Assembly: GCF_963169125.1 (NCBI RefSeq)
Contig: NC_084797.1
Span: forward strand, 101,519,868 to 101,583,867
Length of the DNA: 64,000 bases
Reading direction: 5' to 3'
DNA from: Humulus lupulus
Taxonomy: Eukaryota; Streptophyta; Magnoliopsida; Rosales; Cannabaceae
Part shown: in pieces, positions 12,471 to 22,401 of the stretch
How positions within the stretch are numbered: the first letter of the stretch is position 1
How the letters are laid out: every line of letters begins with the position of its first letter
Position numbers and translations under genes: made by a program
Notes under the pieces: generated by a model
The model's input: the letters and a program-made list of their open reading frames with translations, nothing else
Database searches by the model: none
Told to the model about the DNA's origin: nothing

Positions 12471-12680
12471 CACCCTTTGGAGAATATGGATGCTTGGTAA
12501 GTATTCCTTCTAGAAAAGATTCATAGACAGGTAATTCACCTAAGGTGAGTTCCCTAAAAGGCCCGTCCTTTGTAAGTCTTTGAATTCTATCATAGATAAT
12601 GTGACCTGGTCTCAAGTGCCATAAATGTCATGTTATCGTTATCAAATTTTTGACATTTATTGGTCCTAGGTTTAGCTACT
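12471..12680 (-). pseudogene. Copia GAG-pre-integrase/integrase N-terminal region
   Basis: On the minus strand, RPGHIIYDRIQRLTKDGPF occupies the place of the copia RLGHISYDRMKRL-type zinc-binding segment that precedes the integrase core. It is followed by LPVYESFLEGILTKHPYSPKG, which runs into the CACTA insertion site. One expected histidine-cysteine pair is incomplete. The module continues on the other side of the transposon at 8280. Confidence 0.75.
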
Positions 12681-12685
12681 TTGAA

Positions 12686-13132
12686 TTAATCATTATTAAG
12701 CTCGAGGGGTTTGTCAAGTCGCAAATTATAAAGCCTGTTTTCCAAACATGCAATACATAATTGTGATCCATTGAAAGAAATAGATATATTAGAACTTGTG
12801 AATGTTATAACAAATTCTTCTAATTGCAACATGGAAACTAAAATTAAATATCTACTAATATCCGGAATAAAAAATACATCTTTCAAAATTATATATATAT
12901 TTCCGAACTTCAGGCGAGCTCTTCCTCTAGCTTCGACTACAACAAACGCTCCATTCCCAACTCTAAGCTTTAAGCCTCCTTCGTCCACTTCCTCCCATGA
13001 TTCAAGAAGTTGTAAAGAGTTACAAACATGGTAAGTACATCCAGACTCAATAATCAACGGTAGCAGCAATAGTCTTCTTTTCTCCTCCCTTACTTGGTCC
13101 ACCCATGATTGACTTGAAAGTCTGAAGCTCAT
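12686..13132 (-). pseudogene. Copia protease region
   Basis: The frame contains LIIESGCTYHVCNSLQLLES, corresponding to the copia aspartic protease motif in which DSGA/CT..H is usual. Here the catalytic aspartate position reads glutamate. It continues with LRVGNGAFVVVEARGRARLKF and LKDVFFIPDISRYLILVSML, the normal downstream order. The N-terminal side reads from gag with no CCHC zinc knuckle in between, so about a hundred codons seem to be missing compared with usual copia gag-protease spacing. The frame is open but unlikely to be active. Confidence 0.8.
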
Positions 13133-13139
13133 TCATGAG

Positions 13140-13697
13140 CTACGTCAGACCATAGTTGAGTTTATTCATCACATAATTGGTGGTGAACACTATGAAAGTT
13201 GGAGAGAGACTGTTGAGGATTAAGCCGACTTGAGTATCCTCATCTATTATTTCTCTGTGAAATTCAACTTCCTGAAAGTAGTTGATCATCTTGATCAGGT
13301 GATCACGAACGTGCTCAGACAGTGCCATTCGAGCATTGGCATATTTCTTGGTGGCCTCAGAACGAGTACGCACAGACTTTGCACCGAACATGTCTTGGAG
13401 CTGATCCATGATTTCGTATGACGTCTTGACATTTTCCATCTTTGTCTTGAGAGTGTCGGCCATGCTTGTCAACATATAGTACCCTGCCTTGTTATTAGCC
13501 GCATGCCAACGTTCATATTTATCTCTAATAGTCTTGGTAGTTCCTTTAGCTGGAACTTTTGGGGATTCCTCAGTAATGATGAACTTGGCATTGTCACCAA
13601 CCAACACTATGTTGATATTCTGCTTCCACTGAAGGAAGTTTTCCCCAGTGAGTTTTTCCATAGAAAGTTGAGAAAGGAAGGGAGTAGACACAACCAT
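13140..13697 (-). CDS. Copia gag (185 codons, truncated)
   Basis: This is an uninterrupted frame starting MVVSTPFLSQLSMEKLTGEN. NFLQWKQNINIVLVGDNAKF, WHAANNKAGYYMLTSM and MDQLQDMFGAKSVRTRSEAT match the copia-type gag (UBN2) pattern of plant elements. Gag would package the element RNA into particles. The frame stops at YGLT just before the expected zinc-knuckle region, so nucleic-acid binding is probably lost. The ATG at 13697 is chosen because the conserved block begins about 12 codons after it. Confidence 0.8.
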   Translation of the reverse strand: MVVSTPFLSQLSMEKLTGENFLQWKQNINIVLVGDNAKFIITEESPKVPAKGTTKTIRDKYERWHAANNKAGYYMLTSMADTLKTKMENVKTSYEIMDQLQDMFGAKSVRTRSEATKKYANARMALSEHVRDHLIKMINYFQEVEFHREIIDEDTQVGLILNSLSPTFIVFTTNYVMNKLNYGLT

Positions 13698-15697
13698 ACT
13701 TAAAACTACCAGATATAAATAAAATAGACATCAATAACATTTTCTCAATAAAAATTCTATTAACTATAATTTCAAGAAATAGCACAACATATACCACAAA
13801 ACATGTAAGATATGGAAAAAAAATACCAAAATAATCATATATCTATTTCTTTAGGTTTTTAACTATTCTATGATATCATTGTCCCGGTTAGAGAGAGTAA
13901 AAAAATATCATTAGTTAAATAGATTTGTAAACTCACTTAATAATGGACGCCATTATTAACAACCTACTATTCGATCAAAATAAGAAAACAAAATCTCTTA
14001 TTTTATGAGCTAGACCCACGATTTCAATAATTATAGATTTAGTCCTAGTAGTCACTATAGGGGTGAGTCTAGTAGAATTTGACCTGTAACTATCTATCTT
14101 TCGAAATGTAACCTTGTCAAAATAACTAATGAACACATTTCGTAGGGGGACGAATCAAGGCGTCTCAAGGCCCCATTAAGTTATTGACCTTGTTAAATCA
14201 ACAGTGGAGATCGAATTTAATTTTTAAAATGAGCTCATTATTAATTTAAAATAGTATTTTTATTATTAATTTTTCAAAAATTATTGACTATGGTTCTTCA
14301 AAGAATTGTAAAATTAAATTTATAAAACCAAAGTTCTATAATTTTCGATTAAATCTCAAGTGTCACATTGAAACAAATTCAATTAAATTATAATTAATTT
14401 ATTGGTAATCAATATTTAGGTTTCACTATTATAATGAACATATACAATTAAGTCCAACTCCGACAAATGGGCCTTAACAATTGGGCTTGTATGGAGGTGG
14501 GCTGGGACTAGTATATCGTTCCACTACTAAGGCCCCCATACTTCTATACAAGGTCCAAAAGACAGGAATTTAAATATTTGTTTTATTAATTGTTATTCAA
14601 TTTATTATGCCCAATCTAATAATGCAAAGCAAATGTGCCTTCACAAGTGGAACCACCCACAAGAGAGGAATTTAAACTTTATATATTCAATTGGGCCCAA
14701 ATAAAACCTAACATTTTATGAAAGTTTTATTTGAGTTTTCCCACATTTTTCAAACACAAAAATTAGGTCATCATTATACTTTATTTAAAGCCCAAATGAT
14801 ACAAATAACTTAATAATGATGCTTGATATGTTACTAATTGGATGAGTCTAACATGTTACTATATGAGCATGTATTATTAAATTATGCAAATATACCACAA
14901 CAATATGCTATTTTGCAAAAATACCATAATTAATTAACATAGAATTCATCAGACATAATTCAATATAATTAATTAAACATGTTGCAAAATATTAAATTAA
15001 CTAAAATAGAATTTATCAAACAAATTCAATTTTAAATAATTAATTTAAACTAGGTTGTTAAGTTGTTAGGAATGACAAAATATTTTAACCAATTTTAAAA
15101 TATCAAAATATATTTTACCCAAATTTAAAATATCGAAATTATATAGAATTATCTGATAACCAATTTCAAATATTTTAAACAATAAAAATATCTTGAATAA
15201 TCAGATAACTAATTTTAATATTTCATTTATAACAAAATAAAAACAAATATCTTAAAATATATTGATTATCAGATAACCAATTCAAAATATTTTAAAAAAC
15301 TAAAATAATGAGATAATCAATATTAAGTATTATAAATATAATTGCACAAAATATTCAATTTAACAAAAATTAATAAAAATAAAAATTTGCGAAAAAGTGT
15401 CCCCGCGGGGTCCGGCATCGACGTCGTACAGATCTGTACGACCAAGGTCCCGTCAGCTTTTTCATGTGTGCCTAGTACGCACACTACCCAAATCAGTCCA
15501 AAAAAAAATATTAAAAACCTATGCAATTTTTCAATCCCGAAACAAGCCAAAAACTACCAAATTATTGCTAAATTTACATATGAAAACATAAACATGCACC
15601 AATAACATGTACCATCCAATTAATACCGTAACATATCAATCAATTTCATACATGTTCATTCATGCAAATAAAGATTACCAAAGGCTCTAAGGCCAGT
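13698..15697 (-). other. Copia 5' leader with weak primer-binding site
   Basis: About 2 kb of AT-rich sequence separates gag from the 5' LTR. No conserved ORF is seen. Next to the LTR, 15681-15695 on the minus strand reads TGGCCTTAGAGCC, a degenerate match to the initiator-Met tRNA site TGGTATCAGAGC. A short GC-rich island at about 15390-15470 contains a perfect 20-bp palindrome (15423-15442). Confidence 0.5.
15423..15442. repeat. Perfect 20-bp palindrome
   Basis: GTCGTACAGATCTGTACGAC equals its own reverse complement. It sits in a GC-rich patch inside an otherwise AT-rich copia leader. Its function is unknown; it could extrude as a hairpin or serve as a dimer site. Confidence 0.9.
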
Positions 15698-17563
15698 TGT
15701 TAGGAAAAACTTATACAAGATCTTGTTTATTTTCTTGTAAATCTTATATTAAAGAAATTAATATGGACAACCTAGAACATGTTTCTATAATTGAATTTAA
15801 ACAGAGATAATGATAAGAACACTTACATTATACGCAGCAAAATATATTAGTCCTTCCTCTAGTTTTTCTAACTCTTGAATCCTTTCTATCGTAGGGTATC
15901 ACCAAGAAACTGAACTGATCTTCTAAATTTTTCATAGTCTTCCAAAGTATCATAAGAATCACCTAGACTAGAGTGGATAATTCTCAACATATGAGACAGA
16001 ATAAAAGAGAAGAATAATAGAAGAGAATATTGAGGCTTAGAAAATGACTTATGTTGTAGAGAGAATCTAAAACCTAGAGCATCAAGAATACATCTTCTCA
16101 TATTCTAAAAAAAAAGTCTTTTAAAAATATGATTTCAGCTCTCACTTAGCATTCCTTTTATAGGCTCAAATTAGGTCATTTATTTTAATTAAAAAATCAA
16201 TAAAATAATAGAAAATATCAGCCATTAGGTCGAAATTCTCATGGGCTTTAGGCATGTGAAATTTCTCATTTAATTATAAGTCCATTGGACTTAAAATCAA
16301 GACATGTATTATTTTCTATTGATTTAATTAATTAAATCCTTTATCAAATTAATTATTTATAATTTGAACCTTGATTTAAAGTTATTTATTAATTTAGACA
16401 CTAATTTGTCTTAATTAATAAATCTGCCCTAAAGTCTTTTTTCTTCTCTAAATTGTATAACTATGTGAAACTATACAAAATTGACCTAGTCAACTTTGAT
16501 AATTCTAATTGATAATTAAATAAATTAATTGAGTCTATCTAGATGATTTTATCCAAGATACAGTGGGGACCATAGGCCTATGAAATCATGCTCCAATAAG
16601 TTATCATAAACTTAACAAATAAATTTACTAACTTATTAATTCATCGTGGCTCCACTAAAGACTCAGAATTGCACTCTTGAATTCATAGAATGCTCTATAC
16701 ACAATATAGATACATTATTAGTTATCCATTGTTACAACCATAATTATCACTCAATCCTCAATGGACGGTCTACAATGAGATTGGACTAAAATACCGTTTT
16801 ACCCCTCATTCTATTTTATCCTTAAAACACTTAGTTCCTTGTAAATGATATTTCAGTAAACTATTATTAATTACTGAAATGAGATCTCTATCATTTAGCA
16901 CCTTTAACCAAACTAAAAGGAAAGCATCATTTGACTTCTTCATCAAAGCTATAGATGTTCATATATATGATTAACACTCCCGCTAAATTATACTGCCGAG
17001 TTCCCAAGATGTAGGTATGGGCTAGTCTGTAGGGTAAGCTGATAATGAATAAGTCAAAGAACTCAAATAATACAATCAGTTAGAATACTAACCACTCATA
17101 ATTGAGATTGAATTGACCTATGGTCAACAATATTACTAGAATAGATAATAACGGTATGTTTATTTATCCTATCTACTGTCAATATCGGTCTTGTCTAATG
17201 TAACATATACATCTTATCTTATCTACTTTGCTAATGTTTTGGAAAGAAAATAACACTACAATGTGTAAGTAGATCATATTGTAGATTGGCAAGTTAGTGT
17301 AAATCCTGTGCACTAACTAATCTTAGGAATAACTTATGTTTGAACATATAATCATATTTATATTCCACTGTGATTACGCCACTATAAATATGATTAGCTA
17401 TATGCTTAGGATTTAATAATAGTTTATATTAAACAAATAATCATGAAAATAAATAATGTGAGCAAAGTGATTGACCAAGTCAAAAATTGATTTCTATTCT
17501 TTTATTGATAATAAATGAGATTACTAAGAAATTGAGCTTTAATTAGGGCATAAAACCCCAACA
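15698..17563 (-). mobile_element. Copia 5' LTR
   Basis: It begins TGTTAGGAAAAAC and ends CCCCAACA, colinear with 3846-5726. The TATAAAA box reads on the minus strand at 16156-16162. It is followed on the right by B0 integrase sequence at 17564. Confidence 0.88.
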
Positions 17564-18220
17564 TTGTCCATTATCACCCATACCGAGTCATGTTGCCCCA
17601 TTGTCCTGAGTATGCCTCCTACAATGTCCATAGTAATATCTACCCTATTCCACTCAGGAATACCTAAAGGCTACAGCAATCCCGCTGGCCACTAGTGTTC
17701 AACCATCAACTGCTGACAGGTTAGACACTTCGCCACATAGTAAACCACATCCTTCTTCATCACAGGCCACCAATACATTGATTTTAGATCCTGATACATC
17801 TTTGTGGTGTCTGGATGTAGTGAAAACGATGTGGTATGAGATTCATCAAGGATCTCTCTTCTGATACCCACCTCCATCGGAACACAAATCCGATTGTTGT
17901 ATCTCAGCAAACTCGTCTCTGTAATGGAAAAATCCTTAGCTACTCCAGCTAAGACATTTGCTCTACACTTTACCAACTATGAATCACTTATCTGGCCCTC
18001 CTCTATTCTCTCCAAGAGAGTGGACTGCAAGGTAATATTGGCCAAATGACTCACCACCAACTCTATCCTCGCTCTAGTCATGTCTTCTGCAAATTCCTTC
18101 GATATCTTCGTCGAGCTAAACAACTGTCATGGGTCCCTCCAACTCAAAGTGTTCGTCACTATATTAGTTTTCCCTGGATGATAAAGAATCTCATAGTCAT
18201 AATCCTTTACCAACTCTAGA
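17564..18220 (-). pseudogene. B0 integrase zinc-binding domain and RNase H end
   Basis: The minus-strand frame at 17692-17976 carries the HHCC zinc-binding region: SHTTSFSLHPDTTKMYQDL, then SMYWWPVMKKD, then AKCLTCQQLMVEH. Downstream (17564-17690) come IPEWNRVDITMD and HDSVWVIMD, the start of the catalytic core that resumes at 3845. Upstream, near 18181-18215, LVKDYDYEIL is the end of RNase H, whose preceding codons lie at 39172. Scattered stops break it. The HHCC residues themselves are intact. Confidence 0.82.
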
Positions 18221-20019
18221 TGTAACGCCCAGGATAACCAAAACTGTTACACTGTGTGTTTAAAATAGTGCTTAACTTGCTAAGCAAGTCATTTGAACAT
18301 AAATGTGTAAATAAAGACTAAGTCAAGGTCAAATAATAATAGATTTGGTCAACAAAATGATTATTTTTTATTAAAATATCAAGTTTGTACATGGGATCCC
18401 AAAAAATCAGTTTACAGACCTGTAAAAGATAAACATATACAATTTAGTCGTCCTAAGCGCAAAAACAGGGTTTAACCCAAGTTCCTCCCAAGCTATCCCG
18501 ATTGTAGCGATCGAGCGGGTTACATATGTACACACTGCCCCTAAAGTTTTCCAACTCATGGCTGGTCCAACTATCAACTCCCTTACCTGCACCACGTAGC
18601 ACCCGTCAGCCAAGGCCTAGCAAGAAAACTTAAAATAACATGCACAACTAGGCAACATTATAAGAGCCGTAAGATAATTCACCAGATTTAACTAACAATA
18701 GAATATATATGCAACAATCTCAATAAAAGTACTCAGCTTAATCAAACGTATAAATCAATCTCAACAATCAATACAAATAGTTTAGCGCAAACCACACTTC
18801 TGTTTATTGTATTATATCCAGGCCAGGCGCCCATAGGCCGAGTCCACTGGCTTTATAGCCGACCCCGACACCCTTAGGTCGAGCCATGTTCCGCACACTT
18901 TCTATTGCCCCCCGGCACCCTTGGTCGCCCTGTAAACAAATATAATCACAGATGCACAATGCATAGTAAGTAATCAATGGCAGCTATACAAGCATGCCCA
19001 ACCAGATATTTTCAGCTACAGATGTGTTCATGTTCATAATATATTCATACAAGGGGGGTTTAAGCCCCAACCATAACTTGGATTCAAATTCTATCCTCCG
19101 GGACATTGATTTCTACTAAACCAGGTAGTAGAAATCATTCCGAGCGCTTACGTTTTAATTCCCAAGCCTCCCTGAGTCCTAAGAAAGTCCTAGGCTAAAA
19201 CTGTCTAGGCGGGCTGCGACCTGGCCCTAAGCGTCGCGGCACGCCTTTAGTCAGCAGCGTAGCCTCTACATCTGGGGCGAGGCGAGCCGCTACTTGCCCC
19301 CTAGGGTCGCGGAGCACCTATAAATCAGCAAGCCCTCCCAAGGCATTCTGGGCACGCAGGTCGCGATGCCCATGAAATGGGTCACGGTGCGCCCCCGCAA
19401 ACCCAGAATTCCCTAGGTTTCCAGTATTTTTCCCAACTTCAAATGCCTAGAATCCAATTTAATTATACAACCAAACCCATACCAAGTCCAGAATCCTTAT
19501 CTTTATAGCATAAACATCATAACCAACCTATAACACCAGCTCATTCTCCCTTAAATTCTAAATTCTGAAACCTACCCAAGCTCCCTTAAACAAAACCAAA
19601 CTCCGCAGTATTTCAGCAATTAACATCTAAAATCTTACCTCAATTGTAAGCCTAATCACCTCAGAAATCCTTGACTGACCCTAGCTTTGATTCTCCAAAC
19701 TTTCCTAGCTCAATTTCCAGCTTCATTCCCTAGCCTTCAAGCTTCTAATTCCCAACTTCAACAATAATTCTTCAAGAGTCTCCCCAAGATCTTGAAATGC
19801 ACCAAAAATAGAAAGAGAGGGAGAGAGAAACCGAATAAAAGGAAGAAAGGGAGAGCTGGGGAAGGTTCTGGTGTATTCCAGCTTAAGTCTAATATTTGTT
19901 TACTATATCTTTTAGTTATAATGACTAAAATGCACCCTTAAGTTTCCTCTTTTCCTTAAATGGCCCCAAGGACAAATTCATCATTGCCACATTTCTTGTT
20001 AATCCTCGAATTGTCCTAT

Positions 20020-21931
20020 TGTACAGTCCAAGAACTTTACTTAGCTAAGTTAGATAGTAGTATAATAGTAATAATAGTATTATCTTTATGATTGTGGATT
20101 TTTGGTTCAGACCGGGATTTATTTGGACACTCATAGTAGTACTTGTAGATTTTCTAAGTTTAACCTATAGTTTAGGAATATTAATTTTAACCTAAGGTTT
20201 GATTAATATGACTGATATTGAGGATAATATTTATCATACTATAAGGTTTAGATAAGAACCAATAAGATAGTAGCACATGTCATGTATAAGTTTAGTAATG
20301 ATTAAGTATTTTGAGGATTAAATTTATTAAGGTTAAAATTTGAATACCCTAAGGCCAGTCAGCAGCTTTGAAAACGTTAGAGGGCTTAGTCAAGGTTGTT
20401 TACTCAATTCAAATTAAGCTAAAAATGTGTAATTTCGTGTTTAAATATTCAGCGTATGCCGATATATCGCAGCTATAATGGGTGATATATCGCAGTACGA
20501 AGATACGAAAAACACGAAACGTTGCACGATTGCCTCGGGCATACTGGCCCAAGCGATATATCGCCTATAGGGGGCGATATATCGCCTCCTTCAGTGTGTT
20601 TTTGAAAGTTTTCAAAAACGTTTTCATTCAAATCCTTAACCTCTTGATAAGTCCAGCATCTTTCTGAACGAGTCTTCAGCCTTTGCTGAACGATAATTCA
20701 AATGTTTTTCACTTAAAAAGCCATTATTTTTATTCAAGTTAAATGAAGATCTTTTCATTCCTAAACTCTATAAATAGGACCTAGTACCCAGCCATTTATT
20801 CATCTATTACTCTAAATTCAGAGGCTGTAAGTTGTTAGGTTAGTGTGAGAGTGTAAACACTTGTGTTGGGAATTATAAGCTTGATCACTACTAAACACTT
20901 GGGAAGTAAGGTTCTATACACATTTCGGTGAAAGGTTTAGATTGATCATAGAAGTACTCAAGGTATCCCAAACTCTAGTCCATTTCTGTATTATATTATT
21001 TAAAGTTCTCATAGTCTTTTACTCATTCTAACCTTATTCCTATTCTTGGTTAGGAAATCCAAGTTCTTAAGCACAAGGTTTTTGGTAAGTATATTTTGAT
21101 AGTATAGTTCCTTCATCACTTTCATCCCTTTTCTTCAATATACTCATCATATTATAAATGGTTTTTAGGAGTGTTCCAAGGTCCCAAATCAGTTCTCATA
21201 TCCCGGTTGTTTTGGTAAGGAAAATAGGATAGGATTTATGTGTTATATGATTTTTATATGTTATCTTATGAATATGTGTTATGAAAAATGCTATGTTAAG
21301 TATGCTTGTAGACTTGGGCATATGACCTATACAACTAACAAGCCCCAAATAGATTATGGGCATATGACTTGCTTAGCTAGCAAGACCCCACTAATCTAAT
21401 GGGCATATGACTTGTTTAGTTTATGGGACCCCAAGTAATAATGACCATTATAGTATGTATGTGACATAAGTGTTATGGTATGTTTTTTATGTTGCATTAT
21501 GAATTTTTATGTATAAGATTTATGTGTTAGATTTCCCTTGCTGGGCATTAGGCTCACTCCTTATGTTTATATGTGAAGGAAAATAGCTTTGGTGGCGGGA
21601 AAGGTTCTTGGAAGCTTGGGGAATGTGTATTGAGGCGGAATGGATTCAAAGAGCCGAGAGTTTCGATTCGAGGATGAAGTCTTTACTTATGGTTTTATGT
21701 GTATTTTTCCGCACTTATTTATGTAATCTCTTTTTAATTACCATTATGTTATGTTTTGTTTTTAAAACAATGGGATCCCATATCCTACTTGAGATTTTAT
21801 GTAAGTTTAACATTTGTTTTTACAAGTTTTAATAAAGTTATGATCTTTTCACTTGTAAGTTCTGTTAAGGATTAGGGTCTATGTGTAGTTTTCATTAATG
21901 GTCCAAAGTCTAGAGTAGTTGGGTCATTACA
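20020..21931 (+). mobile_element. Solo LTR, family A (copy A-2)
   Basis: It starts TGTACAGTCCAAGAACTT and ends GGGTCATTACA, with a perfect TSD CCTAT (20015-20019, 21932-21936). It is 1,912 bp long. A TATAAATA box lies at 20769-20776, with the palindrome array upstream at 20458-20586. No internal sequence adjoins, so it is a solo LTR. Confidence 0.9.
20458..20586. promoter_or_regulatory. GATATATCGC palindrome array in LTR A-2
   Basis: Two pairs of motifs: GCCGATATATCGCAGC (20458) with GGTGATATATCGCAG (20480), then GCGATATATCGCC (20553) with a perfect GGCGATATATCGCC (20573-20586). The array ends about 180 bp upstream of the TATA box, a typical enhancer distance. It is conserved in other A LTRs on either strand. 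Confidence 0.65.
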
Positions 21932-22401
21932 CCTATAAATTCCCAATTAATCCCAACATAACCAAATAATCTCTACATACTTACCCATTACTCAATTAAT
22001 CCCAAATATACATTAAACTTCCCAAAATATCCCTAGGCTCGCCCTAAGCCGGGTATTAAACCTCGATGTGACTATTCTACTAATTCGCTCACCAGGATCG
22101 CCTCAAGTTGTATACTGCGAATATATTCACATAATAATGTGGCCTCAATCATTTTCTCACATATATTAACATTTATGCCTGCAATGGGTAAATATTATAA
22201 ATATGCCCCAATTGTCAAGAATGGGCCTACATGCATATTTAATACAAATAAACATGCATTTAAATGTATTCATTTCATCATATATTTCATGCTTGCCACA
22301 TAGTCATGCATTTAACCAACTATTCACACATACATCCAATTATGCCCTCCCGGCACCCTAATCAATGCATTAAACCTTATTATCATTTTTGGGACGTTAC
22401 A

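Larger units (their letters stand above)
3846..17563 (-). mobile_element. Ty1/copia element (13.7 kb with nested CACTA)
   Basis: Two LTRs of about 1.87 kb in the same orientation (3846-5726 and 15698-17563) enclose gag, protease, integrase, RT and RNase H in copia order on the minus strand. Flanks are CTGTT (3841-3845) and TTGTC (17564-17568). The interrupted B0 integrase codons predict an ancestral CTGTC, so each flank seems to have one substitution. Removing the 4.2-kb CACTA insertion leaves about 9.5 kb. All coding parts carry stops or frameshifts. Confidence 0.9.
18221..22401 (-). mobile_element. B1 3' LTR interrupted by solo LTR A-2
   Basis: It runs from TGTAACGCCCAGG to GGGACGTTACA. 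It is colinear with the 5' LTR beginning at 26383 (same GGGATCCCA-like, GCGATCGAGC and CCCTTAGG repeats) apart from substitutions, a deletion of about 160 bp near 19080 and the A-2 insertion. The GC-rich block at about 19200-19400 is shared by all B LTRs. Confidence 0.85.

Noticed and set aside
15323..15605. Overlapping open frames on both strands in the copia leader
   Set aside because: They mirror each other across a GC-rich palindromic patch, have no motif and lie in a non-coding leader.
20458..20586. Regularly spaced repeats as a CRISPR-like array
   Set aside because: The units are short palindromes with unequal spacers, embedded in LTRs of plant retroelements; there are no direct repeats of CRISPR type and no cas genes.
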